Position numbers and translations under genes: made by a program. The notes beneath the pieces were generated by a model. It was given only the letters and a program-made list of their open reading frames with translations. It did not search any database and was not told the origin of the DNA. Below, piece by piece: positions 1 to 9,538 of a stretch of DNA of 25,449 nt. Each line of letters starts with the position of its first letter. The first letter of the stretch is position 1. The stretch is from a virus, in IMG/VR virus record IMGVR_UViG_3300027668_000089, positions 1-25,449 of that record; one strand, given 5' to 3'.

Positions 1-1
1 T

Positions 2-2197
2 TTTGATAGTTATATAAATAATTTTACAGGTAATTTATATATTAAAAATTTAGCTGACAATAAAGATATTATATTTCAAAATGATGATGGTGCTGGTGGT
101 GTTGCTACGTATTTAACTTTAGACGGTAGCACCACGCACGCTTATTTTTCAAATCCAGGAAACGTCGGGATTAAGACAACTAATCCTGGTTCTACGCTGC
201 AAGTTGGTGATTTAGCAAATACGTCAAGTGTAAAAAATGATATATTTCTTACAGGCGATACAGTAAATACAAATAATTATTACGCAAGGTTAATATTCGG
301 TAATTCAACACAATCGGGTGGTTCAACTACAAGTATTAGGGCTGAAAGATCAGATGGAAGTAATTTTGCTACTTCATTAACATTTTACACTAATCCAACT
401 ACAAGCGCGGGTAATGGTAGTGAAAGAATGCGTATTGATTCAGCTGGAGCAATAAAATTTAACGCTTACGGCGCAGGTTATTTAAAATCAGATGCTTCAG
501 GTAATATTACAGCCGCAGGCGCGAGCCAGGTAGGTCCTTTCTTACCACTAGCTGGTGGCACAATGTTAGGTGATATTCAATTTAACGAACACTCTGCTAA
601 GTTTAATCAGTCTGGAGTTAGATCTTGGGAGATAGTAGCTAGTAGTGGAAAATTAAATATACTCTCTGGTGATAGTGCTGGTGTAGTTAGTATAAGTTCT
701 GGTTTAGAAGTAGAAGATAACGTAACTGTCATAGGTGATGTTACGGCAGACCAAGTTCTTACAACTAACAATAGTAATGGACAAAACATTAGAATAGGTG
801 ATGATGTCTGGATTGGGGATATTAATGTTGCTGATACATTTAGAGTTCAAGGAAACGTAAATCCTAATAATGGATATATAACATTTGGTAACTCAAGCAA
901 TACTGCTTTAGGTAGAGCTGGAACAGGCCCTTTAATTTGGGGTGGAGACTTTGAAGTAACAGGTACTTCACTTTTAGACGGAGCTGTAACTATTAGTAAT
1001 AATTTAGATATAACCGCAAGTGGTGTTATTAGGATGGCTGGCACAGAGGTTATATCTGCTGCTAGATTTGTAAGCTCTACAAAAGCAACTTCAACTTCAG
1101 CTACAATAGGTACAGACAATAACGCAACTTTAACAACTAAAGGCTATGTTGATGGTCTTGTAACAGGTGTTCCAGTATACAAAGGAACATGGGACGCAAG
1201 AGATAATGCTGAAAGAGGTAGCGGATCTGACGGTGGTGCTCCAGACTTAAGATTAGTAGCTAATAAAATATTAGGCAATTATTACATAGTTGACACAGCA
1301 GGTAGCGCAACGCCAAATGGCGCAGGTACAGAACCTAGTTCATGGAACGTTGGTGATTGGTGTATATTCTCAGATGTAACACCAGGGGTTGGAACAGATC
1401 TATGGCAAAAAATAGATAACTCATCTGTTATATCAGGTGCTGGTACAGGACTATCTTTAACTAAATGGGAAGGAATTTTAGGTGCGCCTTCAGAAACTTT
1501 AACTGATAGTCTTTTAACTGACACAGGAACGCTTGGCTATACTACTTCTAATAGTGAATTATTTCAACTTAAAGGAACTACTGCTTCAGGGTTTGCTGAG
1601 GTTGATATAGCAAACAATGTAGATGATAAAATTACTATAGGATCTATTGGTTCTACGTATACTTCAGCTGATTGGACCGGTTCTACTTATATATACAATA
1701 CCGGCACAAATAAAAAGATGTATATAAAGTCTATAGGTAATATGCAGTTTTTTACTGGTGGTTACTCTGTGGCTAGTAATATAAGAATGACTATTCTTGC
1801 TTCAAACGGCAATGTAGGTATTGGAGATAACAACCCTGCTTCTAAGTTAACCGTAAATGGTGATATAAAAATTAAAGCAGCCGTAATAGGTAATCAACAA
1901 AATACAACTGTAGATATAGGAACTGAAGTAGTAGCTGAAGTATCTACGGCATCATTTACAGCGGCTTTCTTTGATTTTGTTATTAAGAAAGGACTTAATG
2001 TAAGATCAGGTACAGTATACGCTTGTCACAACGGGGATACAACTCCTTTAATACAATTTACAGAAACATCCACTCAAGATTTAGGCGATACATCCGATGT
2101 AGTTTTAAGCGTAGTTTTTGGTGGTGGAGCTATGCAATTAAAAGCAACAGTTACTTCAAATGGCTGGAGTGTTAAATCATTAATAAGAGCAATATAA
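2..2197 (+). CDS. Repeat-rich tail fibre protein, 5' end outside window
   Basis: The frame is open from base 2, so the gene starts upstream of the window and at least 731 residues are present. The ATG at 428 is not the start: it encodes the Met inside an ERMRID motif that recurs in the large fibre gene downstream. Before it the frame reads continuous fibre-like sequence, including NVGIKTTNPGSTLQV, a variant of the VGIGTTSP repeat. This motif pair is familiar from tail fibres and adhesins of marine phages. The protein is Gly/Ser/Thr/Asn-rich, predicted beta, with no long hydrophobic segments. A second VGIG repeat (GNVGIGDNNPASKLTV) lies near the C-terminus, followed by a distinct end domain of about 110 residues ending KSLIRAI. 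I see no peptidase S74 chaperone motif. The role as a host-contacting fibre is inferred from repeats and position beside lectin-like genes. Confidence 0.8.
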   Translation, partial: FDSYINNFTGNLYIKNLADNKDIIFQNDDGAGGVATYLTLDGSTTHAYFSNPGNVGIKTTNPGSTLQVGDLANTSSVKNDIFLTGDTVNTNNYYARLIFGNSTQSGGSTTSIRAERSDGSNFATSLTFYTNPTTSAGNGSERMRIDSAGAIKFNAYGAGYLKSDASGNITAAGASQVGPFLPLAGGTMLGDIQFNEHSAKFNQSGVRSWEIVASSGKLNILSGDSAGVVSISSGLEVEDNVTVIGDVTADQVLTTNNSNGQNIRIGDDVWIGDINVADTFRVQGNVNPNNGYITFGNSSNTALGRAGTGPLIWGGDFEVTGTSLLDGAVTISNNLDITASGVIRMAGTEVISAARFVSSTKATSTSATIGTDNNATLTTKGYVDGLVTGVPVYKGTWDARDNAERGSGSDGGAPDLRLVANKILGNYYIVDTAGSATPNGAGTEPSSWNVGDWCIFSDVTPGVGTDLWQKIDNSSVISGAGTGLSLTKWEGILGAPSETLTDSLLTDTGTLGYTTSNSELFQLKGTTASGFAEVDIANNVDDKITIGSIGSTYTSADWTGSTYIYNTGTNKKMYIKSIGNMQFFTGGYSVASNIRMTILASNGNVGIGDNNPASKLTVNGDIKIKAAVIGNQQNTTVDIGTEVVAEVSTASFTAAFFDFVIKKGLNVRSGTVYACHNGDTTPLIQFTETSTQDLGDTSDVVLSVVFGGGAMQLKATVTSNGWSVKSLIRAI

Positions 2198-2198
2198 T

Positions 2199-2870
2199 AT
2201 GGGATTTTTTAGAGGACCAAATATAGTAACAGACGAATTAAAATTCGCGTTAGACGCAGGTAGTACTAGAAGTTATGCAGGTTCAGGCACTACGGCTTAT
2301 AATATAATAAATAATACTTCTGGTACTTTAGTTAACGGTGTTGGTTTTAGTACATCTAATGGAGGTTATTTTGATTTTGATGGTACTGATGATTATATTA
2401 GTAATTTTTCAAACACTGGAATAACTCATGGTACCAGTAATTTTAGCTATTCTTTTTGGTTAAATTTGCAAGGGAAAGGGGCTTTAGATACTATACTTGA
2501 AAATGGTTCATGGACTAGTTGTTTATTAATAAGATACTCTGGTCAAAACACACCCGGAGTGGAAATTTATTCAATGAGTACTTATATTGGAAAATTTGCT
2601 TTTGACCCTGCTTTAAGTACTTGGAACAATATAATGTTTATAAGAAGTGGAAATTTTATAAATTTTTATATTAATGGCGTTTATCAATCCCGGCTTGGGT
2701 TTAACAAGAATATAATTCCAACTGCTAATATTTTTATAGGGACATCACAGCACTCCGTTAGCCAAACTTTCAATGGTTATATTGCTACAGCTCACATATA
2801 TACTAAAGCTTTATCGGCAACAGAAATACAACAAAATTATAACGCACAAAAATCAAGATTCGGATTATGA
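2199..2870 (+). CDS. LamG/concanavalin-like lectin protein, copy 1
   Basis: This 223-residue protein begins one base after the fibre stop codon. It has hallmarks of a LamG / concanavalin A-like jelly roll: YFDFDGTDDYI near residues 60-70, a central FYINGVYQ strand, and the ending IYTKALSATEIQQNYNA. Such domains usually bind or cleave glycans. No catalytic glycosidase pair is evident, so binding is the more likely role. It is the first of three tandem paralogues that share the start pattern GP-IV-D-L-FA-DAGS-RSY-GSG and the ending QNYNA--SRF. There is no signal peptide, as expected for a virion component assembled inside the cell. Its stop overlaps the next start by four bases (ATGA), suggesting translational coupling. 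A role as fibre tip or accessory receptor-binding protein is inferred. Confidence 0.8.
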   Translation: MGFFRGPNIVTDELKFALDAGSTRSYAGSGTTAYNIINNTSGTLVNGVGFSTSNGGYFDFDGTDDYISNFSNTGITHGTSNFSYSFWLNLQGKGALDTILENGSWTSCLLIRYSGQNTPGVEIYSMSTYIGKFAFDPALSTWNNIMFIRSGNFINFYINGVYQSRLGFNKNIIPTANIFIGTSQHSVSQTFNGYIATAHIYTKALSATEIQQNYNAQKSRFGL

Positions 2871-3115
2871 TAACATACATTACAATAGAAATGACTGAAA
2901 TAGCATTGGTTGATTTTAATCAAGTGCTAGAAACATCAGAAGAAACACTTAGACTATCAGTTGATGGTTTAGAAACAGTATTAAAATGGGAAGGTGCAGA
3001 GCCTTCATTTGTATCAACATTAAGTTCATACGAAGGACCATATACTCACGAAGAGATTTTAGTAATAATGGCTACTCCAGAGTGGACTAACCCAGCACCA
3101 ATACCACCAGAATAA
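2867..3115 (+). CDS. Small acidic hypothetical protein in the fibre block
   Basis: This 82-residue protein overlaps the upstream lectin gene by four bases and stops one base before the next lectin gene, so it lies in one translational chain with them. It is acidic and ends in a Pro-rich tail (WTNPAPIPPE). The 131-residue protein at 9138 ends similarly (WMNPVPPVPPVED). No family was recognised. Being squeezed between two lectin paralogues, it may be a small fibre-associated or assembly protein, but that rests on position alone. The gene looks real because of the tight spacing and continuous frame. Confidence 0.65.
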   Translation: MITYITIEMTEIALVDFNQVLETSEETLRLSVDGLETVLKWEGAEPSFVSTLSSYEGPYTHEEILVIMATPEWTNPAPIPPE

Positions 3116-3116
3116 T

Positions 3117-3797
3117 ATGGGAACGTTCGGAGGACCAGATATAGTAACAGACGGATTAGTATTTGCAGTAGATGCAGGTAGCGCAAGAAGTTATCCAGGA
3201 TCAGGAAGTACTTGGTATGATTTAAGCGGTAATGGTTTAGATATGGATATGGTAGGTACGGTAACCTGGAACTCAGCAGGGTATTTTACAGGATGGGCTA
3301 CGGCTAATTATTTTAACTGCTCAACTGGATCGCAGCAATTTTTACCTATCGGTAATCAAGCTAGAACAATAATAACAGTTGTTGAAGTTGGTACGGTAAG
3401 TGGATATCAGCACATAGTTCATTATGGATTAAATACTACAAATCAAGCATATGGACTTGCACTTCTTAACGGAGGACTGTCAGATCATAGATGGGGAACA
3501 AGTAACAATGGTACTGTTGGTGTTTCTGCTTCAAATGGTGTAGTAATGCTTTCAACTAGACATGCAACAAACACTGGTGCGCGCCTTGGAATTGATACAT
3601 CATACGAAGATAGAAGTACAATAATTGGAGCCAATACAAGTAATAGCGGTCAATTCAGAATAGGATCTAGAATATATGATGGAGAAGGTTGGATGTCTAA
3701 TGGTAAAATTTTTAGGGTATTAATTTACAATAGAGTACTAACTGATGCAGAAATTGAACAAAATTACAATGCTTTAAAAAGCAGATTTGGATTATAA
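3117..3797 (+). CDS. LamG/concanavalin-like lectin protein, copy 2
   Basis: This is a 226-residue paralogue of the neighbours at 2199 and 3827. The N-terminus matches both (GPDIVTDGLVFAVDAGSARS), and the end (VLIYNRVLTDAEIEQNYNAL) is the common C-terminal strand and helix of LamG-type domains. The central part differs strongly from the other copies: here it contains WYDLSGNGLDMDM, a pattern often seen in LamG-like proteins, and lacks the FDFDGTDD motif. Conserved ends with variable centres suggest duplication followed by divergence of the ligand-binding face. No signal peptide is seen. It is probably a virion surface lectin or fibre-tip protein; binding specificity cannot be read from sequence. 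Confidence 0.78.
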   Translation: MGTFGGPDIVTDGLVFAVDAGSARSYPGSGSTWYDLSGNGLDMDMVGTVTWNSAGYFTGWATANYFNCSTGSQQFLPIGNQARTIITVVEVGTVSGYQHIVHYGLNTTNQAYGLALLNGGLSDHRWGTSNNGTVGVSASNGVVMLSTRHATNTGARLGIDTSYEDRSTIIGANTSNSGQFRIGSRIYDGEGWMSNGKIFRVLIYNRVLTDAEIEQNYNALKSRFGL

Positions 3798-3826
3798 AAT
3801 AATAACGTAAAAAATAGATTTATATA

Positions 3827-4492
3827 ATGTACACAGGACCACATATAGTAGAAGACGGATTAGTATTTGCAATTGACGCAGGTAGCACTAGATCTTATCC
3901 AGGAAGTGGTACTACAGTAACAAGCTTAGTAGGATCAGCAACGGGTGCATTAAACAACGGTGTTGGGTTCACTAGTGCTTCTGGTGGAGGTTTTACTTTT
4001 GATGGAACTGATGACAATATATCAATTGGCACTTCGCTTTTAAATGTTAATGCGTTTACTGTAGAAGCTATAGTAAATATCACAAGTACTGGTAACACTA
4101 ATAAGACAATATTTTCTTCAGGAAATGCATCTAACTCTGGAATATGGTTGTTAAAGCATAGGTCAGGATTAGGTAATAGTCTTATAATGCACGGGTATGA
4201 TGGTGTTAATCCAAGAATTAATGTTACAGGTGGTGTAGTACCAGATGCTATAAATACATATGTGGCAATAGTATATAACGGGACTTCTTATCAATTATAT
4301 ATGAATGGCGTAACAAGTGGAAATGCTGTGACAGACAATAATATTGCAGCTAGTTCAACTAATCTTATTGCTTCATTAAACAATGGTTCATTTGCACCTG
4401 GAACTATTTACGCATTAAGGGTTTACAATAAAGGGCTTACCGCTACTGAAGTATTACAAAATTATAATGCACAAGAATCAAGATTTTTATAA
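3827..4492 (+). CDS. LamG/concanavalin-like lectin protein, copy 3
   Basis: This is the third tandem paralogue, 221 residues. The start (GPHIVEDGLVFAIDAGSTRS) is very close to copy 2, and the DNA is also visibly similar over roughly the first 80 bases. The domain centre is closer to copy 1, with GNGVGF-like and FTFDGTDDNISIG segments. A YQLYMNGV strand and the ending LRVYNKGLTATEVLQNYNA complete the LamG pattern. A 29-base A/T-rich gap separates it from copy 2, unlike the overlaps upstream. Its mixed resemblance to both neighbours could reflect gene conversion. Likely role: glycan-binding virion protein. Confidence 0.8.
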   Translation: MYTGPHIVEDGLVFAIDAGSTRSYPGSGTTVTSLVGSATGALNNGVGFTSASGGGFTFDGTDDNISIGTSLLNVNAFTVEAIVNITSTGNTNKTIFSSGNASNSGIWLLKHRSGLGNSLIMHGYDGVNPRINVTGGVVPDAINTYVAIVYNGTSYQLYMNGVTSGNAVTDNNIAASSTNLIASLNNGSFAPGTIYALRVYNKGLTATEVLQNYNAQESRFL

Positions 4493-4526
4493 CTAAAAAT
4501 AACCTGGAAAATGAAGGGTAAAAAAT

Positions 4527-7500
4527 ATGGCGAACGAATTTAAAATAAGAAAAGGCCTCATAGTAGAAGGGGCAACTAGTGGAACTGTAGTTGATGTTCA
4601 GGGATCTTTAGGTCAACTGTTTTCAGTTACAGATAATCTTACTGGTGAAATATTCGCGGTAGCCGATATATCAGGTGTACCGATAATGACAGTTAATTCA
4701 AGTGGTGTATCATATTTTGATGGTAAAGTCGGTATCGGAACGACTAGTCCTGATGCTAAATTAACTATATCAAAAACAAGTTTTTCAACCACTTTTACAT
4801 CTGCTGATTCATATATTAGAATTGGTAAAGGAGAAAATGGACAAAATGGTTATCAATTTATAGGTTTTGGATATAACAACGGAGCTGCAGACCAAGTACC
4901 TGCATATATAGGTTTTCAACAAACTGGAACTCCTGGCAATTATACTAAAGGAGCATTAGTTTTTGGAACAAGAAATGTAACCACTAATACAGCTCCTACA
5001 GAAAGAATGCGTATAGATGGTGCTGGAGCACTTAAATTAAATGCTTATGACGGTACAAACAATACAGGTAGTCCAACATATATATTAGGTACAGATTCCT
5101 CAGGTAATGTAGTTAAAGTATTAGGTGGTGATATACCTGGTGGTGGCGGAACAGTTACTGGAAATGGCGCAAATGGCGAAATTGCTTTTTGGACTTCATC
5201 GTCAGTTTTAGATGGAGATAGTCTTTTCAAATGGAATGCAAGTAATAATAGACTAGGCGTAGGAGTTGCCACTCCCTTAGATAGGTTGCATGTAAACGTA
5301 GGTACTGATCAGAACATAGCTTTTAATTCAATAAATTCTCTTGCTAGAATATCAAGTTACAATGATGCTCAAACGCTTTCTAAACCTTTACAAATAAACG
5401 GATCAGATCTAAGGTTTTTAACTGGAAGCTCAGAAAAAATGCGTATTACACCTTCCGGTCAAATTGGAATTGGAGGAATACCACAAACTACTCTTGCCTC
5501 CGAAATAACTGTAGAAATTGGCGCGAGTGGAATAATATATTCAGAAAGAGACGCGAGTCAATATAACTCAGTAAGCATAGGATCAAATTGGTATTATGAC
5601 AGCACAAATTCTAGGGTTGAATATAAGAACGCTGTGGTTCCTGGTGCTACTAATTATTTACAATACCAAGGAGAGCATATTTTTAGAACAGCAGTCGCTC
5701 CCTCAGCAGCTAACGATCCAATAACGTGGAATGATAGAATGGTTATTGAAAACGGCGGTGATGTTGGTATTGGAATAACTGGTCCTGGCGCTCGGTTAGA
5801 TGTTTTTGGTCCAGATTTATCTACAGGTACTATTAAATGGCAGAACGCTGGTAGCAGAAGAGCTGGTTATTTATATAGCGACTCAGGAGGTATTGCTATA
5901 TTTGATACCAATTTAAGTGAAGCTGGAATTTATATGATGTCTAATACTCGTATAGATTTTAGAGTTAATGGTTCAGAAAGAATGCGTATTACTTCAGCTG
6001 GAGGAATATCATTTGGATCTACAGGAACTGCTTACGGAACTTCAGGTCAGGTATTAACTTCTGCTGGAAACGCAAGTCCAACCTGGCAAAATAACGGAAG
6101 TGGCGACATATCTGGATCTGGAACAGCTGGATATGTTACTAAGTTCACTGGCACCAAAACAATAGGCAACGGACCAATGGTGTTTAATAGTAATAATTTT
6201 GAGTTACTACAAACTGGAGTGTTTAATAATTCAGTTCACAGCTTGTACAATGGTACTAGCTCTGGAGGCACTGGAACAACAGTTGTACAATATATAAAAA
6301 TATTTGACAAAGTTGGTAATGCTAATCAACAGTACCTTCATTTTGAACTTGTATCTTTTAATGGTTCTGAATATTCCGCAGAAGTTAAAGTAATTGTACC
6401 AGCTTATTCAGGTTTTTCAAGTTCTTACGGAACTATGGACGATGGTATGGGTGTGCAGGTTGAAATAACATACGGTGGATTATCAGTACAAACAAGTTCT
6501 ATTCTTTCTATAATAGAAGTTGCAGATCTTTCTTCAACAAGTAGCGGTACAGAATTATATTTAAAAATACAACCAGCTGCCGCTAGTACTGCAATAAACG
6601 TAAGAGATTATGGTGATTGTACGCAGAGAGTTTTAATTAATCAAACTTGGAGTACTACAGCCCCTTCGTATCAACACAGGGAATTTACTTTCAACGTAGC
6701 TGCCACTAATATAAATCAAGTTTTATCAATACACAGAGATCAAAAAATAGGTATCGGAACGACTAGTCCTGGAGCTAAACTTGAAGTAGCCGGTGGAAAT
6801 GGAGCTGTTGGAGGAACCGGTTTAGTATATTTTAACAATTCAGATGACGCTGCGTCTTTGGTTATTAACAACGCAGGTACTTCATCTCAAAATGATAGAG
6901 GCGTATTTGACGCGCGAATAGGAGGTAGTTCTGTATTTAAAATAAATAACAGCGGCAACGTTGGTATTGGAACGACTAGTCCTGGAACAAAATTAGCTTT
7001 TGGGGGCTTTGGTTCAATATGGGTAAATAATGATTCAACAAATCCTTTCGGTATGGATACTGTTGGAGGAGAATTAAGATTATTTGTTGGTACAGGCGCT
7101 GACTCTTACCAGATGAAATTTGGTAAATATAGTGGTACAACTTTTACTCCACATATGACAATTGGTGATGATGCTTCTAGGCCAAGCTTTGTTGGCATCG
7201 GGACCACTAGTCCTAATGCTAAATTAACTTTATTTAATCCAACAGAAGATGTTTCTATTAATGTTAATACTGGAACAGGTGGTTCTTATCCTAAAAAAAC
7301 AGGTATATCTTTTGGCGCAACATCTACAAGTTTAGGTGGAGATGCTGAATTTACAGGAGGTGCAGGAATACAAGCAGTTAATACTGCCGCAAGTGGAAAT
7401 CCAACAAATTTAACTTTTTGGACTAATAGTGCTGGTACTCCTGCCGAAAGAATGCAAATTACTACTGTGGGTGAACTTCAAGTAACTGGTAACGGTGTAA

Positions 7501-8750
7501 TAAGAAATGAGCATAGTAGCGCAAACTATTCCTATTGGCAACAAACGGCATCAGACGCAAGATTATTTACTCAATATGCACAACCTTTATATTTTGGAAC
7601 AAACGCCTCAACAAAAATGACTATCTTATCTGGTGGTAACGTTGGTATTGGAACGACTGGGCCTGATGGAACACTTGAAATTGTACAACCCTCAGGTAAC
7701 GGAAGCGCAGGCATACCTACACTTATGGTAACTAATGATGCAAATGGAGCATCTGGTTACACATGGCAAAGTTGGCGTTATGTAGAATCTAACACAAGTT
7801 TCAGATTAGATTTAAAACAAAGAGTAACTGGAGGAGTTGTTCAATATTCTTTTAATATGGTTAACAATGGTGTTGGCTTTGATGATGTTTTAGTATTAGA
7901 CAGAGGAAAAGTAGGAATCGGAACAACTTTTCCTGACGCTGAGTTAGAAGTAAGAGGCACAACAGTAATCAGCACTGTATCTGATGGTGTTAATTCAGTG
8001 CTTATAGGTTTAGCAGGTTCAAATAGAACTACTGTTCAGTTTGATACCGCGGATACTACTCATACAAATAGACAATGGGGATTAACAAATATTGCAGGAG
8101 ACTTTTATGTAGGTAGACATGGATTAAATGTAATGACCATGAAAAACAACGGCAACGTTGGTATTGGAACAACAACTCCTTTAGCTAAACTTGACATACA
8201 AGGAACACAAGGTCAGTTATTCTCAGTTACAGATGATTTATCTGGTGAGATATTTGCAGTGGCAGATATATCAGGAGTTCCTATCATGTCAATTAACTCA
8301 AATGGAATTTCTACCTTTGCAGGTGATATTAAACTTGGACCATCCTCTAGTATTGTAACAGATGACCAACCAGCAGCTAGTACAGCTAGTGGAAGTGGAA
8401 CAATAGTTAATTGGTCAGTTTCTGCAACAGTTACCGCTGGTCTAATGTATATACTTAAGTTTGATGGAACTTGGACAGCAACTGATGCAGATAGTGAGGT
8501 TAAATCTACAGGAATGGTAACTATAGCTTTAGGAACTAACGCAACTCAAGGCATGCTATTACAAGGTTTTTTCTATAAATCTGCTCACGGTTTTACAATA
8601 GGTCTTCCTTTGTACATATCTAATACAACTGGAGCTCTTACAAACACAAGACCTAATGGCACTAATGATTATGTTAGAATAGTAGGTTACGCAACAAGTA
8701 CTAATTATATATACTTTGATCCAGATAAAACTTGGGTTCAAGTAGCTTAA
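4527..8750 (+). CDS. Giant tail fibre with VGIGTTSP/ERMRI repeats
   Basis: This 1407-residue protein is the largest gene in the window. The N-terminus (MANEFKIRKGLIVEG) is a typical start for marine phage fibre proteins. Inside are at least seven VGIG-TT-P repeats (encoded near 4731, 5764, 6750, 6963, 7191, 7641, 7910 and 8160, some degenerate) and several ERMRI motifs (near 5001, 5434, 5976, 7446). Each appears to cap a beta-rich repeat unit. A module reading GQLFSVTD-L-GEIFAVADIS occurs twice, near residues 27-60 and again near 1230-1265, so the two ends share a duplicated block. The last roughly 120 residues form a separate domain ending YIYFDPDKTWVQVA. No enzymatic motif and no S74 motif were found. 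It probably forms a trimeric host-contacting fibre. A weak GA-rich box (gaagggt) lies before the ATG, unusual for this genome. Confidence 0.85.
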   Translation: MANEFKIRKGLIVEGATSGTVVDVQGSLGQLFSVTDNLTGEIFAVADISGVPIMTVNSSGVSYFDGKVGIGTTSPDAKLTISKTSFSTTFTSADSYIRIGKGENGQNGYQFIGFGYNNGAADQVPAYIGFQQTGTPGNYTKGALVFGTRNVTTNTAPTERMRIDGAGALKLNAYDGTNNTGSPTYILGTDSSGNVVKVLGGDIPGGGGTVTGNGANGEIAFWTSSSVLDGDSLFKWNASNNRLGVGVATPLDRLHVNVGTDQNIAFNSINSLARISSYNDAQTLSKPLQINGSDLRFLTGSSEKMRITPSGQIGIGGIPQTTLASEITVEIGASGIIYSERDASQYNSVSIGSNWYYDSTNSRVEYKNAVVPGATNYLQYQGEHIFRTAVAPSAANDPITWNDRMVIENGGDVGIGITGPGARLDVFGPDLSTGTIKWQNAGSRRAGYLYSDSGGIAIFDTNLSEAGIYMMSNTRIDFRVNGSERMRITSAGGISFGSTGTAYGTSGQVLTSAGNASPTWQNNGSGDISGSGTAGYVTKFTGTKTIGNGPMVFNSNNFELLQTGVFNNSVHSLYNGTSSGGTGTTVVQYIKIFDKVGNANQQYLHFELVSFNGSEYSAEVKVIVPAYSGFSSSYGTMDDGMGVQVEITYGGLSVQTSSILSIIEVADLSSTSSGTELYLKIQPAAASTAINVRDYGDCTQRVLINQTWSTTAPSYQHREFTFNVAATNINQVLSIHRDQKIGIGTTSPGAKLEVAGGNGAVGGTGLVYFNNSDDAASLVINNAGTSSQNDRGVFDARIGGSSVFKINNSGNVGIGTTSPGTKLAFGGFGSIWVNNDSTNPFGMDTVGGELRLFVGTGADSYQMKFGKYSGTTFTPHMTIGDDASRPSFVGIGTTSPNAKLTLFNPTEDVSINVNTGTGGSYPKKTGISFGATSTSLGGDAEFTGGAGIQAVNTAASGNPTNLTFWTNSAGTPAERMQITTVGELQVTGNGVIRNEHSSANYSYWQQTASDARLFTQYAQPLYFGTNASTKMTILSGGNVGIGTTGPDGTLEIVQPSGNGSAGIPTLMVTNDANGASGYTWQSWRYVESNTSFRLDLKQRVTGGVVQYSFNMVNNGVGFDDVLVLDRGKVGIGTTFPDAELEVRGTTVISTVSDGVNSVLIGLAGSNRTTVQFDTADTTHTNRQWGLTNIAGDFYVGRHGLNVMTMKNNGNVGIGTTTPLAKLDIQGTQGQLFSVTDDLSGEIFAVADISGVPIMSINSNGISTFAGDIKLGPSSSIVTDDQPAASTASGSGTIVNWSVSATVTAGLMYILKFDGTWTATDADSEVKSTGMVTIALGTNATQGMLLQGFFYKSAHGFTIGLPLYISNTTGALTNTRPNGTNDYVRIVGYATSTNYIYFDPDKTWVQVA

Positions 8751-8760
8751 AAAAAAAACT

Positions 8761-9111
8761 ATGGCTTGGACTGATGGAAATGTTAATGGTGTAGCGAACA
8801 ATAGAACTGTAACAGTTAATGGTGTCGCTAGGGTTAATGATATAAAATTTGTAAATAATGTAAACGGTGGTAATCTACTTGTTATACGCGGTGGTTCACT
8901 GTCAGGATCTCCTCAAGTTGTTTACACAAGCGTAGATCCATCTTCTAATATTGATGACGGTGATATAGTTTATGAAGACGCAAGTTTGAATTCTCCCTTT
9001 GATGGTGACGATATTTTTTTCTGGGCTGATCCATCATGCGGCAGTGAAGGAGCACAGGCTGATATAGATAATGACGGTGAATTAAGCAATAGACAATGCG
9101 TACCAGTATAA
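8761..9111 (+). CDS. Hypothetical acidic protein after the fibre gene
   Basis: This 116-residue protein starts ten bases after the fibre stop, behind a run of nine or more A residues. It is Asn/Val/Gly-rich in the first half (NGVANNRTVTVNGVARV) and Asp-rich in the second, with an acidic end containing two Cys residues (DPSCGSEG and NRQCVPV). Predicted mostly beta. No family was recognised. Its position at the end of the fibre block suggests a small virion or fibre-associated protein; this is inference only. Confidence 0.6.
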   Translation: MAWTDGNVNGVANNRTVTVNGVARVNDIKFVNNVNGGNLLVIRGGSLSGSPQVVYTSVDPSSNIDDGDIVYEDASLNSPFDGDDIFFWADPSCGSEGAQADIDNDGELSNRQCVPV

Positions 9112-9137
9112 ATAAATAAATAATAAACAATAAACAA

Positions 9138-9533
9138 ATGGCAATTACTTACAAATGGGATATCCCACAAATGAACGCTCACATTCAAGCAGAGGGTGAA
9201 GACAATGTAATATACACAGTACATTACAGATACACTGGTTCTGAATTCGTACCAGATGGATCAGGGAGCACACCTCCAACAGGTAAAACTTATTCAAATA
9301 CTGTTATTGGAACACAAAGCTATACTTACGTAGCTGGAGATCCTTTTGTACCTTACGAAAATACTGAAGCTTTTGAAGCTGTAGTTATTGGATGGCTAGA
9401 AGGATCGTTAGATGTACCCGCAATGCAAGCTAGCATAGCTGCTGTTATAACAAAAGAAATAACACCAGTAAACGAAGACTTGTATTTTACGTGGATGAAT
9501 CCAGTACCACCGGTACCACCAGTAGAAGATTAG
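9138..9533 (+). CDS. Small virion-type protein, DUF7936-like
   Basis: This 131-residue protein opens with MAITYKWDIPQMN and contains TVHYRYTG (residues 27-34), a middle FVPYENTEAFEAVVIGWLEG and the segment DVPAMQASIAAVI. From memory this pattern (ITY-W-I, TVHWRYTG, then a helix ending in a V-GWLE motif) is that of a small protein common in marine podoviruses and cyanophages, possibly DUF7936; I could not check this. The C-terminus is Pro-rich and acidic. It follows 8761 after a 26-base A/T-only spacer and is the last gene before the structured gap at 9534-9649. Role unknown; a virion component is plausible. Confidence 0.65.
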   Translation: MAITYKWDIPQMNAHIQAEGEDNVIYTVHYRYTGSEFVPDGSGSTPPTGKTYSNTVIGTQSYTYVAGDPFVPYENTEAFEAVVIGWLEGSLDVPAMQASIAAVITKEITPVNEDLYFTWMNPVPPVPPVED

Positions 9534-9538
9534 GTAAA

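Noticed and set aside
428-2197. ATG at 428 as the start of the first fibre gene
   Set aside because: The frame is open back to base 2 with fibre-like sequence, and this ATG is the Met inside a conserved ERMRI repeat motif.
4731-8180. CRISPR-like array from the regularly recurring ggaacgactagtcct motif
   Set aside because: The repeats are in frame, encode VGIGTTSP, and are unevenly spaced by hundreds of bases.
4527-8750. Diversity-generating retroelement target in the fibre or lectin genes
   Set aside because: No reverse transcriptase gene and no template/variable repeat pair with adenine-specific changes are visible in the window.
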